Notes: a model not told the origin generated them from the sequence alone. DNA of 64,000 nt from Pachyseris speciosa (GCA_016490735.1 JAEMWC010000242.1:579501-643500); one strand, 5' to 3'. Counted from the first letter of the stretch, positions 48,704 through 60,919 are shown. Made by a program: numbers and translations.

Positions 48704-48711
48704 ATCAAAGG
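48704..48711 (+). promoter_or_regulatory. TCF/LEF-type site ATCAAAGG
   Basis: Exact match to the high-affinity TCF core (A/T)(A/T)CAAAGG, about 360 bp upstream of the Sp5 start codon. Expected if Sp5 is a direct Wnt target, as in vertebrates and Hydra. Confidence 0.45.
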
Positions 48712-48736
48712 AGGCCGCCGCGCAGCGCGAGCGCTG

Positions 48737-48754
48737 ATTGGCTATCGCTTTGTA
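48737..48754 (-). promoter_or_regulatory. CCAAT motif and second TCF-like site
   Basis: ATTGG at 48737-48741 is CCAAT on the Sp5 sense strand. CTTTGTA at 48748-48754 is a TCF-like core in the opposite orientation to the 48704 site. All lie within 50 bp of each other. Confidence 0.35.
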
Positions 48755-48759
48755 AACAA

Positions 48760-51700
48760 GCCGCGGGTCGACCCTTGAAAGAAAATCATTTGTTATATTA
48801 TTGTGTATTTCCGTTATCGCGCCACATTATTGTCATCACCTCTAAAAGTACTGTCATCACTTGCAAAAGAGACCGCCTTTATTTAAATAAGAATGGTTGC
48901 AGCAATACACTTGTGATGAAGGCAAACAGACCATTGTCCGAGTAACAAGCTATAAACAATTAACATCTAATGCACGAGGTACACTGAGGCTTTACGCGAT
49001 AAAACCGCTTGAGGTGTTAACCTTTCATCGTGCCGCGCAAATCCATTTGATTGTTTGCCAATCGCAACGCAAAAAATAATACAAATCTCTGTCAAACGAA
49101 GAAACAGGTACATATCATCACGGGCACTTTCCGGTTATCACTTCCCAGCGAACGTCAGTGTTCAAACATTTTGTTGAAGCAAGCTTAAATTCGGTTTTAA
49201 TGTCAGTTTTATGGGGCTGAATGCTCTAACTAGCGCGCGCCGCACGACTAATTGGAAACCCGCCCTCTGAGCCCGCCTTACGGTCCACCTTCACGGCTCA
49301 CATTTGATATTCGTGCCAATAAAGCCATCTCACATTCTGCGCTATTCTCGAGCGAGTTTCACATCGCTTGGGCGAATATTCAATCCATGTACTAAAATTA
49401 AATGCAGATATCAGCGCGCCCAAGATGACAGACTGTTTATGGGCAATTATTGATGCTCGTCGCTCTTCGAGTCGGCGGCTTCCTTTGAGTTCACGGATCA
49501 ATTTCGACCAATTTCCTTGGCTAACAATTAACAAGTTATTCGCACGCTTCGTGTGATTGAAGGATGTCATGTATTTCTGGCCTGGTCCTCAGGTGCATAT
49601 TTCACCGCTGTTTATTTTATGATGCAGGTTATGGTTTTTTAAACCCGTAATTTAGACGTGCTATCTCCTAAAGAAAACTTTCTCTTTCCTGAGTTTGCGC
49701 GGATGACTTCATACCGTTCAATACAACCGCGCTGTGTATTGAATGAAACAAAGCGCTCGCTTATCTCTTACAATCAATTTTCTTGTTCTATTCTCAAAGC
49801 GATTCACCTGAAAACGAATAAAAATGATATTCATGCAAAATTCCGCAAACTAGCCAAAGGCGCAACTGAGATTTGTCGTTACTCTATAAGCAGAGAGTTT
49901 GAAAGGGTCGTTGATTTGTGTTCCGATAAGATACCCTGAGCCAATATATTTCTCAGTGGACAATAAGATACTCAAATACAAAGATTATACATCAACCACG
50001 ACTCTTGGGAAAGGGTCAGTGAACAAAAGCGATCCATTATACAAAACTAGAAGAAGGTCGACACACGATTCCTTTGACACAAATCCCAGCAAACTACAGT
50101 TCCGTATAGCATTGGAGAACAAAGATTGTTGAATAAACTGCTAAAGTGCTGAAAAATGCCCAACCTTTCCGCTCCCACAGCTTCAGAAGATTAAAAAGTT
50201 TCATCAACGCTGAGTTTAGCCGCGTGTTGTATTCAAACAGCCCACGGGGGTTCAAAGCGAATGAAACAAAACCAAATGATGTAATACACATTGCTTATCA
50301 TAAATCCAAGGATTATGCGACGGGCCGGAGCCAAAACCGGCGGGGAACTATTTATAATTCACATTGTTGCTATTTAGCAAAACTCATAAATCTCGCCCCA
50401 GTAGAGAGAAAAAAAGTATCCGCTGCGACAAAGTTTATTGCAAAACTGTCTGACAACAATTACTTATTTCACCCATGGCCAACCACTAATTTGCTTCTAG
50501 TCAGAAACCGCACAACTTCTATATAGTTCTCTTTTACTTCGGAGCTAGCGCAAAAACGGCAACGTTAAGTTTTGTTTTTCTCTCTTGAAATTTAGTTACA
50601 GCTTGATAGGGTTTTGGCCTTGTCAACAAAGTTTAGAAAGCGAGCTGTCAGAAAAAAAAAAAAGCTTTTCAACAATACTAATGTCTCCCGATTGTCGGCT
50701 TCTTCAAAGGCGCAACTTTGCATTCAAAGATCTTTCTTTATAATATGTTCCCACTAATTGAATATTTATTCTTCTTACGCAGAAAATTGTCATTTCGTAA
50801 AAAGCATCCTGACAAAACAATGGCACATTCTCCCGACTTTAATAATTTATCTTGCCCGTTCTCGCGGAAAAAAAAGAGAAAGAGAGAAACAAAAAAAAAA
50901 AAAAACCAAAACCTCGACGACCGCATTTTTAGAAAAAAATATTCCCTCAAAGTAAACAAGATTTGCCGTGTTCGCTGACTCAACTGTGAGGCTAGAAATT
51001 CAATTTTCGCTGTCGTTCGTTATCGGCTTTTTGTTGGCGCTAATTCTGTTTATTTTGTTTGCTTAGTTTATGTCTAAAATCAACGGGAGCACAAAGGATG
51101 GGGTGAAGATCCAAGTGAGGTGCTCCGCTTAGAAGCATGCTAGTGTTTGGGTTTTCTGTTCCATTGATTTATCGTTTGTTCAAAAGGTTTGGCAGTTTGG
51201 CTAATAACCGAGGACCCAGTAGCTGACCTATTTTACGATTTTAGCCCGAGGCGAAAGCTCTATTAAGGGAATACGCACGCTAAAAGACGCTTAAAAGTTT
51301 ACACCGTGGACTAAACGGCGTGCGCCTGTCGAATTAAGGCGTCTCAAAAATTAAGCAGAAAATTAAGAGATTAGTTTGGAAAAAGATGAATCTTATAAGC
51401 TAAGATATGAAATGTTATTTGTTCTGTTGTAATCTCCCGTTATCTGTCTGTCCTTTTCACTTTCCGTCGTTCGAATTTTAATTTTCATTACTGTGATTTC
51501 TGATATCTTTAAAGCTGTCTTCGTTGCTGTATTTTCCAAAGCACACGTCTCCGCAAATCAGTGAGCACTCAATAAATCCTCATTCACGTTTCAAAGTGTG
51601 AAACTAAGAGATAACAGAACTTTTTAACTTTGAAATAATCCTTCCTCGTATCTGTCTAACTCTGTTAAACGACAGATCACAAAAACCAAAAATGTATTTG

Positions 51701-53590
51701 TCATGGCCTTTCTTAAAAATTACTCAGCTTCAATGTTAACTTGGTCATATTTTGGCGAGGTGTTTGCAATTGAACCTGAATGCTGTGCCATTTGAGTCTG
51801 CTTTTATTTTCTGCTAAAAATAAACAAGCCCCCAAGGCAAATTGCTTAAAAAACTTGAGCAAGCCTCGGCAAAATTCTAATTTCTTGAGTACACTTCCCT
51901 GTGTTAAATTACCAACATTCGGGTTCAAGTAAAAAAACCCAAAAGGGAAAGAAAACGAACTACCTGTCACAAGGTTGGTACAAACACCTAGAACTGATCG
52001 GCATCAGCAAAAAGACTGGCCTCTACAACCTACCAATCTTTGTCAAGTAATTAGACCACGATCGATATTAAAAGCAAGCCAACCCACTCAGTAGAATCTG
52101 CAAAAGAGGCGGTAGCTTTTGAACTTTGCGTTTAAGTGTGATAAGGGTAATTCAAATAACACTTGGGCGCGTGCCTTGATTGGCAAAGATAAAAGCGCCT
52201 CTTAAAGTGACGCTGCTAAGTCTCGAATAAACGCCGAATACTCTGTTTAGCTTGCAAACTAACGTATTTCCGAGTAATTACGGCCTTAACGAGTTTTCAA
52301 CTTTTAAAAAGGCCAGTTTTTTAAGCCAAGTTCCGCCTTGTAAAGACCGCGAGTCGCTAAGTCTATGGCTTAAGGCGGAACAGGCCTCAACAGAAGTGCG
52401 ATCTGATATAGCATCAATAGTTAGCTTTCCCTCTCATTCTAATCACAGAAGGGGCACTTGAAAAGTTACTCATTGGAAAGAATATTTCATGTTCTGTATT
52501 GCGGTCAAGGTTATGAACAAAATTAAGATGATTTCGAATCCCTATTTCAGCGTTCAAATCACTTGCTGGCGTGGACTTGCAGCTGGCTGTTTTCTAAATA
52601 GCTCCGTTTTAATTTTGACTTACAAAATGAACGTGTAAAACTGCAAGCTAGTTACATTATAATTTCCGTTTGAGTTTGAGATAAAGCTGCGATTGGGCGT
52701 ATAATTACGATTTAAACTTTTATCGAACAAAGAAAATAAAATGAGGGTATAAAAGTTATTAAAAACTATATATTTGGGTTTCCTCGTTGATTACCTCCAC
52801 ACTAAGCTTTATTACTTTTGCACTGCGTAGAAACATAAGACCGTCTAAAACAAAATGAGAAACACGGATTAAAAGATATAAACTCACTCACACCAGACCT
52901 CCAGAAAGCGGTGCAAATCAGTCGTGCAATTCACGATTTTAAAACTTCTTGCCAATCTATGTGGACAAATTAACGTCTCTGTGATTGAGTCTATGTAGAG
53001 TTTCCAAGCGAATGCTATGGCCCGTCCGACCTTAACCTACAAACAGTTCTGATTGCTTCGGGTTCAATATTCCGTATCTCTTTTTGCAAATAAAATCAAG
53101 GAGTATACACTTTTAAAAACGCGATGAAATTAGGAAATCGCACCGATTATATGGCGATTAAGCTTGTTGATAACTTCCTGTCACAAAGACAGTAAGCTTG
53201 TAATAATACAAAGACACACCGCAGCTCGCAAAACAGGAAGAAAAATATACCTCAGGCATAAACTAAATGAGAAAATGCAGTGGCTTGAGGAGCGTGGAAA
53301 TCAAACAGACATTGTTGATATCAATAAGAATCTGTGTGGTATCAACCTAAGGTTGCTCAAGAGGCGTGCAATAAATCTCATATTTGAATTTCATTCATTT
53401 TTGTTATCTCTTCCTTAGTACAATTGTGCCATTGTTTTCCTGTTTTGTATTCACTGTTGCGCTCTCCAAAGGAGGGCAAGCTTCCAGTCTTTGTTAATTA
53501 ACGTCTTTCACTCCCTAGTGCCCAAAGACTTAATTTTCAAACAGTGACACCTGAAGACTTGAAACGGTGCAGAACCATGTCATACGATTC
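48760..53590. other. 5' flank of Sp5, no gene recognised
   Basis: Nearly repeat-free for almost 5 kb. A CCCGCCC GC box lies at 49259-49265. Frames at 49658-49939 and 50146-50526 (93 and 126 codons) have no recognisable motifs. Regulatory DNA is likely but not resolvable by eye. Confidence 0.5.
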
Positions 53591-53598
53591 AATCACGG

Positions 53599-53820
53599 GT
53601 ATATTACGAACCAACAAAACGACCAGCTCCCAGATGGCTTGTTAGCTCAGTTGGTAGAGCGCTGCACAAGTATGGTTGCAGGTCGTGGGTTCGAATCCCG
53701 CAAAGGCTGAATTCGTTTTCAGGCTTTATTTTCATTACTGCTTTAGTAGTGTTCATAACTGCGATGATATTCACATATTCATTCTTTAATCCGCAGTTCA
53801 TATATTTGATTTTCATATAT
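53599..53820 (+). mobile_element. tRNA-derived SINE with intact A and B boxes
   Basis: The A box TTAGCTCAGTTGG is at 53642-53654 and the B box GGTTCGAATCC at 53688-53698, at tRNA-like spacing. It is preceded by the head ATTACGAACCAACAAAACGA, shared with the copy at 40368. The anticodon arm has a 10-base loop and the acceptor ends do not pair, so it is not a functional tRNA. The - strand frame across it (…CGIRTHDLQP…) is the usual antisense artefact of such elements. The 3' boundary is uncertain. Confidence 0.8.
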
Positions 53821-53829
53821 TCATTCTTA

Positions 53830-53990
53830 TATAAATGAAGTCAATGAGCTACAACTCAGGATTTCATTCACAGACTAAAAATGTAGCCCTCTATTTGAAA
53901 GGCAGCACAAACCATTCTCCTAGTTTGAATGGTCATTATTTATGATCTCACCCACAGTCAACAATAAGTGAAAGAGCTACCACTCTGGAT
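53830..53990 (-). repeat. Eroded 106-bp-family units, - orientation
   Basis: CAGGATTTCATTCACAGACT and TTTGAATGGTCATTATTTAT remain; other parts are degraded. Confidence 0.6.
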
Positions 53991-54246
53991 CAGGGTCGTA
54001 AACGGTGTGGTAAACCACATGTGAATGGAGTATCTTATTCTCAGACCTCCGTTATTAAACAGTATGGATGGATGGCCTTTATTTCAACACGATAAAAATT
54101 GAAGCTACATAGCTTGTGGGGTTGTGTATAGGCCATGTTGTGATTTAGTTTATTGATTCAACACAAATTTGTCAGTGATCAAAACAACTAGCGAGCAGGT
54201 AGTAATACATTATTCGATGAAGAAAAGCCGCACTTTTATGTTAAAT

Positions 54247-54684
54247 ATCAGAGTTGCCACTCACTGGGACAGAGAAATTCCCAGATATTTCCCCGACTTT
54301 TCACTGACCACCCAGAACAAAAACTCGGGAAGAAATGCAACAAAGAAGCCACAGAAATCGATTCATTTGTAGGACTTTTTTTGAAACGACATTACATTTA
54401 CTAACAAAAGGAATCTCCTTCCCAAACCTAGCCATAAGTAAAATTTCCTGACTTTTCACTGACATTCACGTAGAATTAAGAATTTCCCTGACTTGATACA
54501 CAATTCCCTGACTTTTCACTGTCTTTCAGGTAGAATTTTGAATTTCCCTGACTTGATACACAATTCTCTGACTTTTCACTGACTTTCAGGTAGAATTTTG
54601 AATTTCCCTGACTTGATATACAATTCCCTGACTTTACCCTGACCTCGAAAACATGTTTTTCCCCTGACGGTGACAACCCTGAAT
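54247..54684. mobile_element. CCCTGAC-rich element, copy 2
   Basis: Imperfect terminal inverted repeats (AGAGTTGCCACTCACTGGG at the left; the right end is complementary to AGGGTTGTCACCGTCAGGG). The 3' half contains about three tandem 60-bp units aligned at 54481, 54541 and 54601, each with AATTTCCCTGACTTGATA and TTTCACTG-CTTTCAGGTAG. These subterminal words keep one orientation. Non-coding. Confidence 0.8.
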
Positions 54685-54999
54685 ATGAGAACAAAGGAAT
54701 CAACAATACAAAATAAACTGCTTATAGAGTTTGATATCCTCCTCTGTTCAGCTAGTGCCATGAGATTAAGTGAATTCCTGGACTTTTTGATTCTTCAAAT
54801 ATTCCTTTTCCTTTGACTTCATAAACATGAACTAAAAGGTTTTTTGCTTTGTTTTGTTTTATAGATACAGAACACCAGTCATATCAAGGAGCTTTGATGG
54901 ATTCACTGAGTTTTTAAAGCCTATGAATCATGGAACACCCACCGTTCATACTGATAACAGAAAGGAAAGTTTACTTCCACAGTTTTGGTTATAAAACAG

Positions 55000-55285
55000 G
55001 TGTTTCCACTCACAGGGATAGAAAAAATTCCATGACATTTCTCTAACTTTCCATTGGCCATCCAAGATAAATCCTTGGACAATAAAGCCAGCAATGAGGC
55101 CACAGAAATCAATTCCTTCGCAGTATTTTTTCAAACGACATTAGTTTAGGCTAGCCAAAAGCAAAATTTCCTTACATTTTACTGAGTTTCAGGTAGAATT
55201 TACAATTTCCCTAACTCTTCCCCGACCTTGAAAAAAACATGTTTTCCCTGATTTTTCCTGACCCTGTTAAACAGTGTTTACCGGT
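55000..55285. mobile_element. CCCTGAC-rich element, copy 3
   Basis: Left end AACAGGTGTTTCCACTCACA, right end TGACCCTGTTAAACAG. Shares GCCACAGAAATCAATTCCTT and TTTCAGGTAGAATTT with the copies at 25400 and 54247, but has only one tandem unit. Confidence 0.75.
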
Positions 55286-55289
55286 ATCA

Positions 55290-56090
55290 CATGTCAGTGA
55301 TTTATTGCCTCAACCCAAACAACTAGCCAACAGGCAGGTACGCCATAGTGCTGTCGTATTAGTGAAAAAGGAACACCCTTTATATCACCGCATGACTAGA
55401 CTTAAATTATTATTTAAAAAGGCACGAGAAAACTAAAATACAGTTTGGTGCTTTATTTTCTCCGCTGTTTTTCGTGAAAAGCCATCCAAATAAGTGAATT
55501 GCTTGTGCTTCTTGAATAAAACGAATTGCTTTAGATAACAGTCATTCTCTGAATGTTAGTCATTGTCGTCTTTCATGAACATGAAGTGTACCAAGGTTTT
55601 CAATTTTGCAGCTAAGAAGGCATTGTATTCAGCGTTTTTAAGGGATTCACCTTCCTTATCCCTACTCTGCAACTCCAAAAAGCATCTTATTGTATCAGTA
55701 AAAACGTCAAAACAATAAACAAGTCTTGATGGTACCTCAGTACAAGGAACAAACTAAACACGGAGTGTTTTAGTTCAAAGTTTTGGTTACTAGACAAATG
55801 TCAACTGGTACCACATACGGTGATTTACCCGGCGCTTCAACCCAAACTTTTAAACAAAACAAGCGATGAGCGGGTACTTCATAGTGTCCCATTCAGAACA
55901 GAGACGCCTTTATCCAAAACATCTGAACTTAAACGATCATTTTAAAACAAAAATGTACATATCAATAAACAATATACACAAAAACGTTGCTTGGTGTTTT
56001 GTGTTCTCTGTTGTTCTAAATGAAAAGCCATCCAATATAATGAATCGATGCTAAACCTTGAGTAACACGATCTGTTGTGGGGAATAGTGA
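55290..56090. repeat. Imperfect direct duplication (55290-55530 and 55790-56090)
   Basis: Shared ordered blocks: GTGATTTA, TTCAACCCAAAC/CTCAACCCAAAC, CAGGTACGCCATAGTG/GGGTACTTCATAGTG, GAACTTAAACGAT/GACTTAAATTAT, GTGAAAAGCCATCCAA/ATGAAAAGCCATCCAA. A third trace lies near 54165-54210. Nature unknown; no coding capacity. Confidence 0.65.
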
Positions 56091-56235
56091 CTTTTTGAAG
56101 TTTTATCACTCTTAGGCTGTTATTGGATTCACACTGTTCTGACAATTACAACAAAAGGGAAAAAAAACAAGATAGAAAGAAGGATAAAAAAGGCAGATAA
56201 AGCTAGCGATGTATTTACATAGAATCAGCTGTGCA

Positions 56236-56576
56236 ATGCTGCATCTAGCCTCCTTCGCAGGCGTCTTTGGGCTCGTCACGCCTTCCTTGCCCACGAACGC
56301 CTGCTGAACTGAAAAGCCACTTCCGTTCGTCGGTGGTTAGCCTTTGTTTTGAACAAACCAATAACGAGCTGCGTAAGAATGGAAATCGACACCCGATTCA
56401 CGTGCATCGTCTGTGAAAATAATCCAGGGGTCGAAGTCCTACTTTCCATAAATTGGAAAACGAACTATGATTGGCTAACCGCCACGAACGGAAGTGGTAG
56501 TTCAATTCAGCAGACGTTCGTGGGCAAGGAACGCGTGACGAGCCCAAAGACGTCTGCGAAGGAGGCTATGCTGCAT
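56236..56576. mobile_element. Foldback transposon with long TIRs and target-site duplication
   Basis: The direct repeat ATGCTGCAT occurs at 56236-56244 and 56568-56576 and flanks a 323-bp element. Its arms begin TAGCCTCCTTCGCAG and run about 100 bp through GCCCACGAACG and CCACTTCCGTTCGT, inverted at the other end. An 8-9-bp duplication fits hAT or Mutator-like mobilisation. No transposase, so non-autonomous. A scrambled relative lies at 14838. Confidence 0.9.
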
Positions 56577-56579
56577 CCA

Positions 56580-57370
56580 AAGTTGCCTCCCTTTCGAGTT
56601 GTCTGCTGCTTATTGACAAATAAAGGAAAGAGAATATTGAACTAGCTTAACCGTAAAATTTATATTTGCGTGGGGTGGCTGGGTTAAACTCGTGGCTAAC
56701 ATAGTAATTCAACCAGGCAGGGTGTAATAACTAAGACTAAAAAAAGACTTGGCTTCTAGTTTCACTTTTTGAGACTGTGTTCAACAGCTAAATTTCTGTA
56801 TGATTTTCATATATTCACAGTCAGCTAAATTTCCATCCCATAGACACCTGTAAATATGAAATGTACCCCTTAACATCCAAGCTTTCTGACTTACACACCC
56901 TACTTTCTTAGTTTTCTAACAATCTGAAAAGTAGCATTTTCAGACGGCTTTTGGCTTGCGCTCAACAGTGTATTCACTAACAAGCTTCAAAACCAACTGA
57001 TGTAAGCACCAGTTTCTTTTTGTCACAGACTGGCCAAATTCTACAAGGAGTGATAAAGAACATTGAAAAGGCCTTTCTACTGGCACAATCTCAACAGAGA
57101 ACTGTACCTCTTTTGGTGTATTCAGAAATCTATTGTACAAGCACTTTTTTGGTTGTGTTTTGTGTTTTGTTTTTATTTGACTGAAATCACCAGCCACAAT
57201 TGCCACTTTCAGAACGGGATAAAACTTGAGAAAAGCATCCTTTATGTCCTATTTCATATTGTCAATCTCTCTCTATCACGCCGGGTAACAGGAGAGACGC
57301 ATACTAAATTAACACAGCAAGCTCTGACAATAAGTTGGAAGCCGAAATAATAGCTAGTGCCTTAGCAGAC
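56580..57370. other. Intergenic, nothing recognised
   Basis: No coding region or recognised repeat. Confidence 0.5.
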
Positions 57371-57374
57371 ACTG

Positions 57375-58030
57375 TTCAGTCTGTGGATGAAAAACTCAAC
57401 GGCGGCCATTCAAATGGAAGCTACTGAGCAGTACTTTCCTGTGGTGCTGTCTATTATGCTGTACAAGGTGCTTCTTACTTTTGAGTCTGTGGATGAACTC
57501 CTAAAGTGTGACCATTCAAATGAAAGCTACTCAGCAGTACTTTCCTGTGGTGCTGTTTATTATGCTGTGCAAGGTGTTCCTAACTTTTGAATCTGTGGAT
57601 GAAATCCTAAAGTGTGACCATTGAAATAAAAGCTACTGAGCAGTACTTTCCTATGGTGCTGTTTGTTATGCTGTGCAAGGTGTTCCTAACTTTCGAGTCT
57701 GGATAAAATCTTAAAGAGTGAGCATTAAAATGAGAGCTCCTGGGAAGTACTTCCCAGTGGCGCTGTTTATAATGCTGCACACGGTGGTCGGGCTACCTGT
57801 TACGTCTTTGGATAAAATCTTAATTGTGACTTTCCAAATGACAGCTATACTGAGCAGTGCTTTTCTGTGGTGCTGTTTATTATGCTATTTAAGGTGGTTC
57901 TAACCTTTGAGTCTGTGGATGAAATCTTAATTGTGACCTTCCAAATGATAGTTACTGAGCAGTGCTTTTCTGTGATGCTGTCTTCATATTTTACAAAATC
58001 GTTCTAACTCTTGAGCCTCATTTATATGAA
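57375..58030 (+). repeat. 106-bp-period repeat cluster, + orientation
   Basis: About six units; markers at 57421, 57527 and 57633 give an exact 106-bp period. The later units are more diverged. Confidence 0.95.
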
Positions 58031-58039
58031 AGTTCTTGG

Positions 58040-58900
58040 GCGGTACTTTCACGCAGTTATTTTCGTTCTTCATCCATTTTTGATATAAAAATGTTCCAAA
58101 TAATGTCTGTTTTGCACTTCGCTGCGTAAGTAGATAAAAAGCAATGTGTGAGAAGCTCTTAGTGAGATGAAGTTGTACATTCATCTTTGAATTCCCAGAC
58201 GTCCTGTGGTTGTGAGGCACAGTAGCAGCTGCGTTCTCCGCTGGGCCTCAGCAGGCTAACCAAACACCCAAACCAAACCACGCCGAACATCAAACCACAT
58301 TATTTTATTAATTTTGCTTTCCACTCAGTAGTACGCTCTGATAATTTCCGCTTGAGCAAAGGCCAAAGGAAGCATATGCTGGACATTTGATCATCTCTTA
58401 AGCGATTGGTTTCATCTGTGCGGTCAGGTATCTAAATTGTAAAACTTGGTGATTAACGCAGCAGCTATGATTTGCTCCCCAGTTTTATACCAACTTGGGA
58501 TAGGGGTAGGATTAACTCTGAATTAGAAACTCAATGTAACTAACTCAAAGAGGCCATTATAGTAATTATAGCTTCTCAGGGACCAGTGGGAGCGCGATGT
58601 TTGAGGCATCTGTTCACTGAAAGAACTCCAAGATATTTGAACTTCTTGTGTACAACTTTTCGTTTGATTTAATAGTAACTTACTCAAATGGCAGCTTAAA
58701 TTTACAGTGGAAATACTTAAAGTTTGTGTTAACACGACTTCAAAACGCGGTTGACAAATGGTCATGTTCGAAAAATAAAGCTACTGGGATTAAGAACTTC
58801 TACACAACTACTCTTTCGCGCGATGCGTTTCAGACTTGTTTGGAAAAATCAATGAACTTATGGAAGTGTGACACTGCGCAATAGCGTAGAGTCCTCATGA
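58040..58900. other. Intergenic, nothing recognised
   Basis: A 78-codon frame at 58648-58884 (+) has no recognisable motif. Confidence 0.45.
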
Positions 58901-58904
58901 TCAT

Positions 58905-59670
58905 TTTAGCAGTACTTTCCTGCGGTGCTGTCTATCATGCTGTACAAGGTGGTTCTAACTTTCGAGTCTGTGGATGAAGTCCTAAAGTGTGACCATTCAA
59001 ATGAAAGCTACTGAACAGTACTTTCCTGTGGTGATGCATGTCTATCATGCTCTACAAGGTGGTTCTAACTTTTGAGTCTGTGGATGAAATCCTAAAGCGT
59101 GACCATTCAAATGAAAGCTACTGAGCAGTACTTTCCTGTGGTGATGCATGTCTATCATGTTCTACAAGGTGATTGTAATTTTTGAGTCTGTGGATGAAGC
59201 CCTTAGTGTGACCATTCAAATGAAAGCTACTGAACAGTACTTTCCTGTGGTGCTGTTTATTATGCTCTACAAGGTGATTGTAATGTTTGAGTCTGTGGAT
59301 GAAATCCGAAAGTGTGACCATTCAAATGAAAGCTACTGAGCAGTACTTTACTGTGGTGCTGTTTATTATGCTGTACAAGGTGGTTCTAACTTTTGAGTCT
59401 GTGGATGAAATCCTAAAGCGTGACCATTCAAATGAAAGCTACTGAGCAGTACTTTCTGTGGAGCTGTTTAATATGCTGTACAAGATGGTTCTAATTTTTC
59501 AGTCTGTGGATGCATGAGTTCCTAAAGTGAGACTAGTCAAATGAAAACAAGCGAGCAATACTGTCTTCAGGAAAAAGTTAGTTGTAACTTAGTCTCAGTG
59601 AGTCTGTGGCTGAAATCTTAAATTATTTGACCATTCAAATGGGGTTTTTACAGCACTACTTTGCCCTGGT
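58905..59670 (+). repeat. 106-bp-period repeat cluster, + orientation
   Basis: About seven units with markers at 59008, 59118, 59227, 59333 and 59439. Two successive units share a short extra GATGCATGTCTATCATG segment, giving 109-110-bp spacing there. The + frame repeatedly reads MKATEQYFPVVLFIMLYKV. Confidence 0.96.
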
Positions 59671-60773
59671 TTTGTGTCAAGTGGTTCTAATTTGTGGGTT
59701 GTCGAATAATTTTGTTCAATTTCTAAGGGCATGAGTAGAAGTTGTAGATGGTCAGGACCAAAAGCCTCAGAAAATAGACATAGGATCTTTTTATGGTGGA
59801 TCAGTTGATCATCTTTTCTTAAAAAGAAAAACAAAACATCGTCGACTTTCAAAACGATCCTAAATAATAAAATCCATGGTGTTAGAGAAGTTTAACACTT
59901 GAACGAAAACAGCTGAAATTAGCCACTGGACCGGCTACAATAGTTCTTTAAGCTCAACGAAAATAATTCCTTTGACTTTCAGGCTTGACACAGGGGCACC
60001 CAACTAGCCAAATCGACAAAAAGCTGTAGAAAGCCACTTATGGTGTTTGAGGTCTGTGTAAAGTGATGTTTTCGTTAGCAAGATGAATTTGATCTATTCG
60101 GATTCCTTAGCTGAAATTTTAATTGCCCGAAAATGTTAGAGAACAAAACTGATCTTCCTTTGAGAAAATGCTAGCTGAACTGAACTTTCTAGGGAACTAT
60201 CTTCTTTCCGAAAATCGTAGGTGACGTTTTTCACTGCATGCCAAAAGCAGCAAAGACGACCTTTTCGAAAACCTCAGGGGCTATGATTTCCCCATTTCAG
60301 TTACGAAAATCCGAGTGCACCGCTCTTTAATCAACGCCGATAGCCTAAGGCGAACTACCCTCCACCGAACAGATATCTACCGCTAATCAGTTTCTTATAC
60401 CGAATGGAATCAGTATCTCTTCTCGACTGACTTCAATGTCCTTAAAGACTAAAAACAGTAATTAAGTTCAGACAAAAACTAAAATAGCGTATTACTTAGC
60501 CTTAAAAGGTCAGTTGTAAGTTTCAACTACTAAACTGAGCTCACGGCCCTAAATTCCAGTTAACCAAAAGCGAAGAGAACTCAAAACACATTAATTTTTC
60601 GAGCCGTGACAGCCAGCTAACGAAATAATACACAGCTAACACCGACATTGAGATAAATCCATCCATTTTTAACTGCCTTTCAGTGTTTCTGGGGCCGAGT
60701 TCGATTGACAAAACCGAACAGTCCGAAGGGTCTCTAGATTTAATTTTCGATTGAGAATAATCTGGGAATATAT

Positions 60774-60913
60774 CAGGGGCCGATTCCTGAAAGGTGTAAT
60801 AACTCTATTCCAGGGATAAATCTGGCTTATTCCAGGAATACCTTTTGGAATAAGGCAGATTTATCCCTGGAATAGAGTTATTACACTAATGACCTTTCAG
60901 GAATCGGCCCCTG
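60774..60913. repeat. 140-bp hairpin element
   Basis: CAGGGGCCGATTCCTGAAAG at the left is exactly inverted at the right. The arms extend about 65 bp through TAACTCTATTCCAGGGATAA, with one 6-bp insertion and few mismatches. MITE-like and non-coding. Confidence 0.92.
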
Positions 60914-60919
60914 GAAACG

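Noticed and set aside
53640..53712. Functional tRNA gene
   Set aside because: A and B boxes are present, but the anticodon loop is 10 bases and the acceptor strands do not pair; a degenerate relative with the same head occurs at 40368, so it is a SINE.
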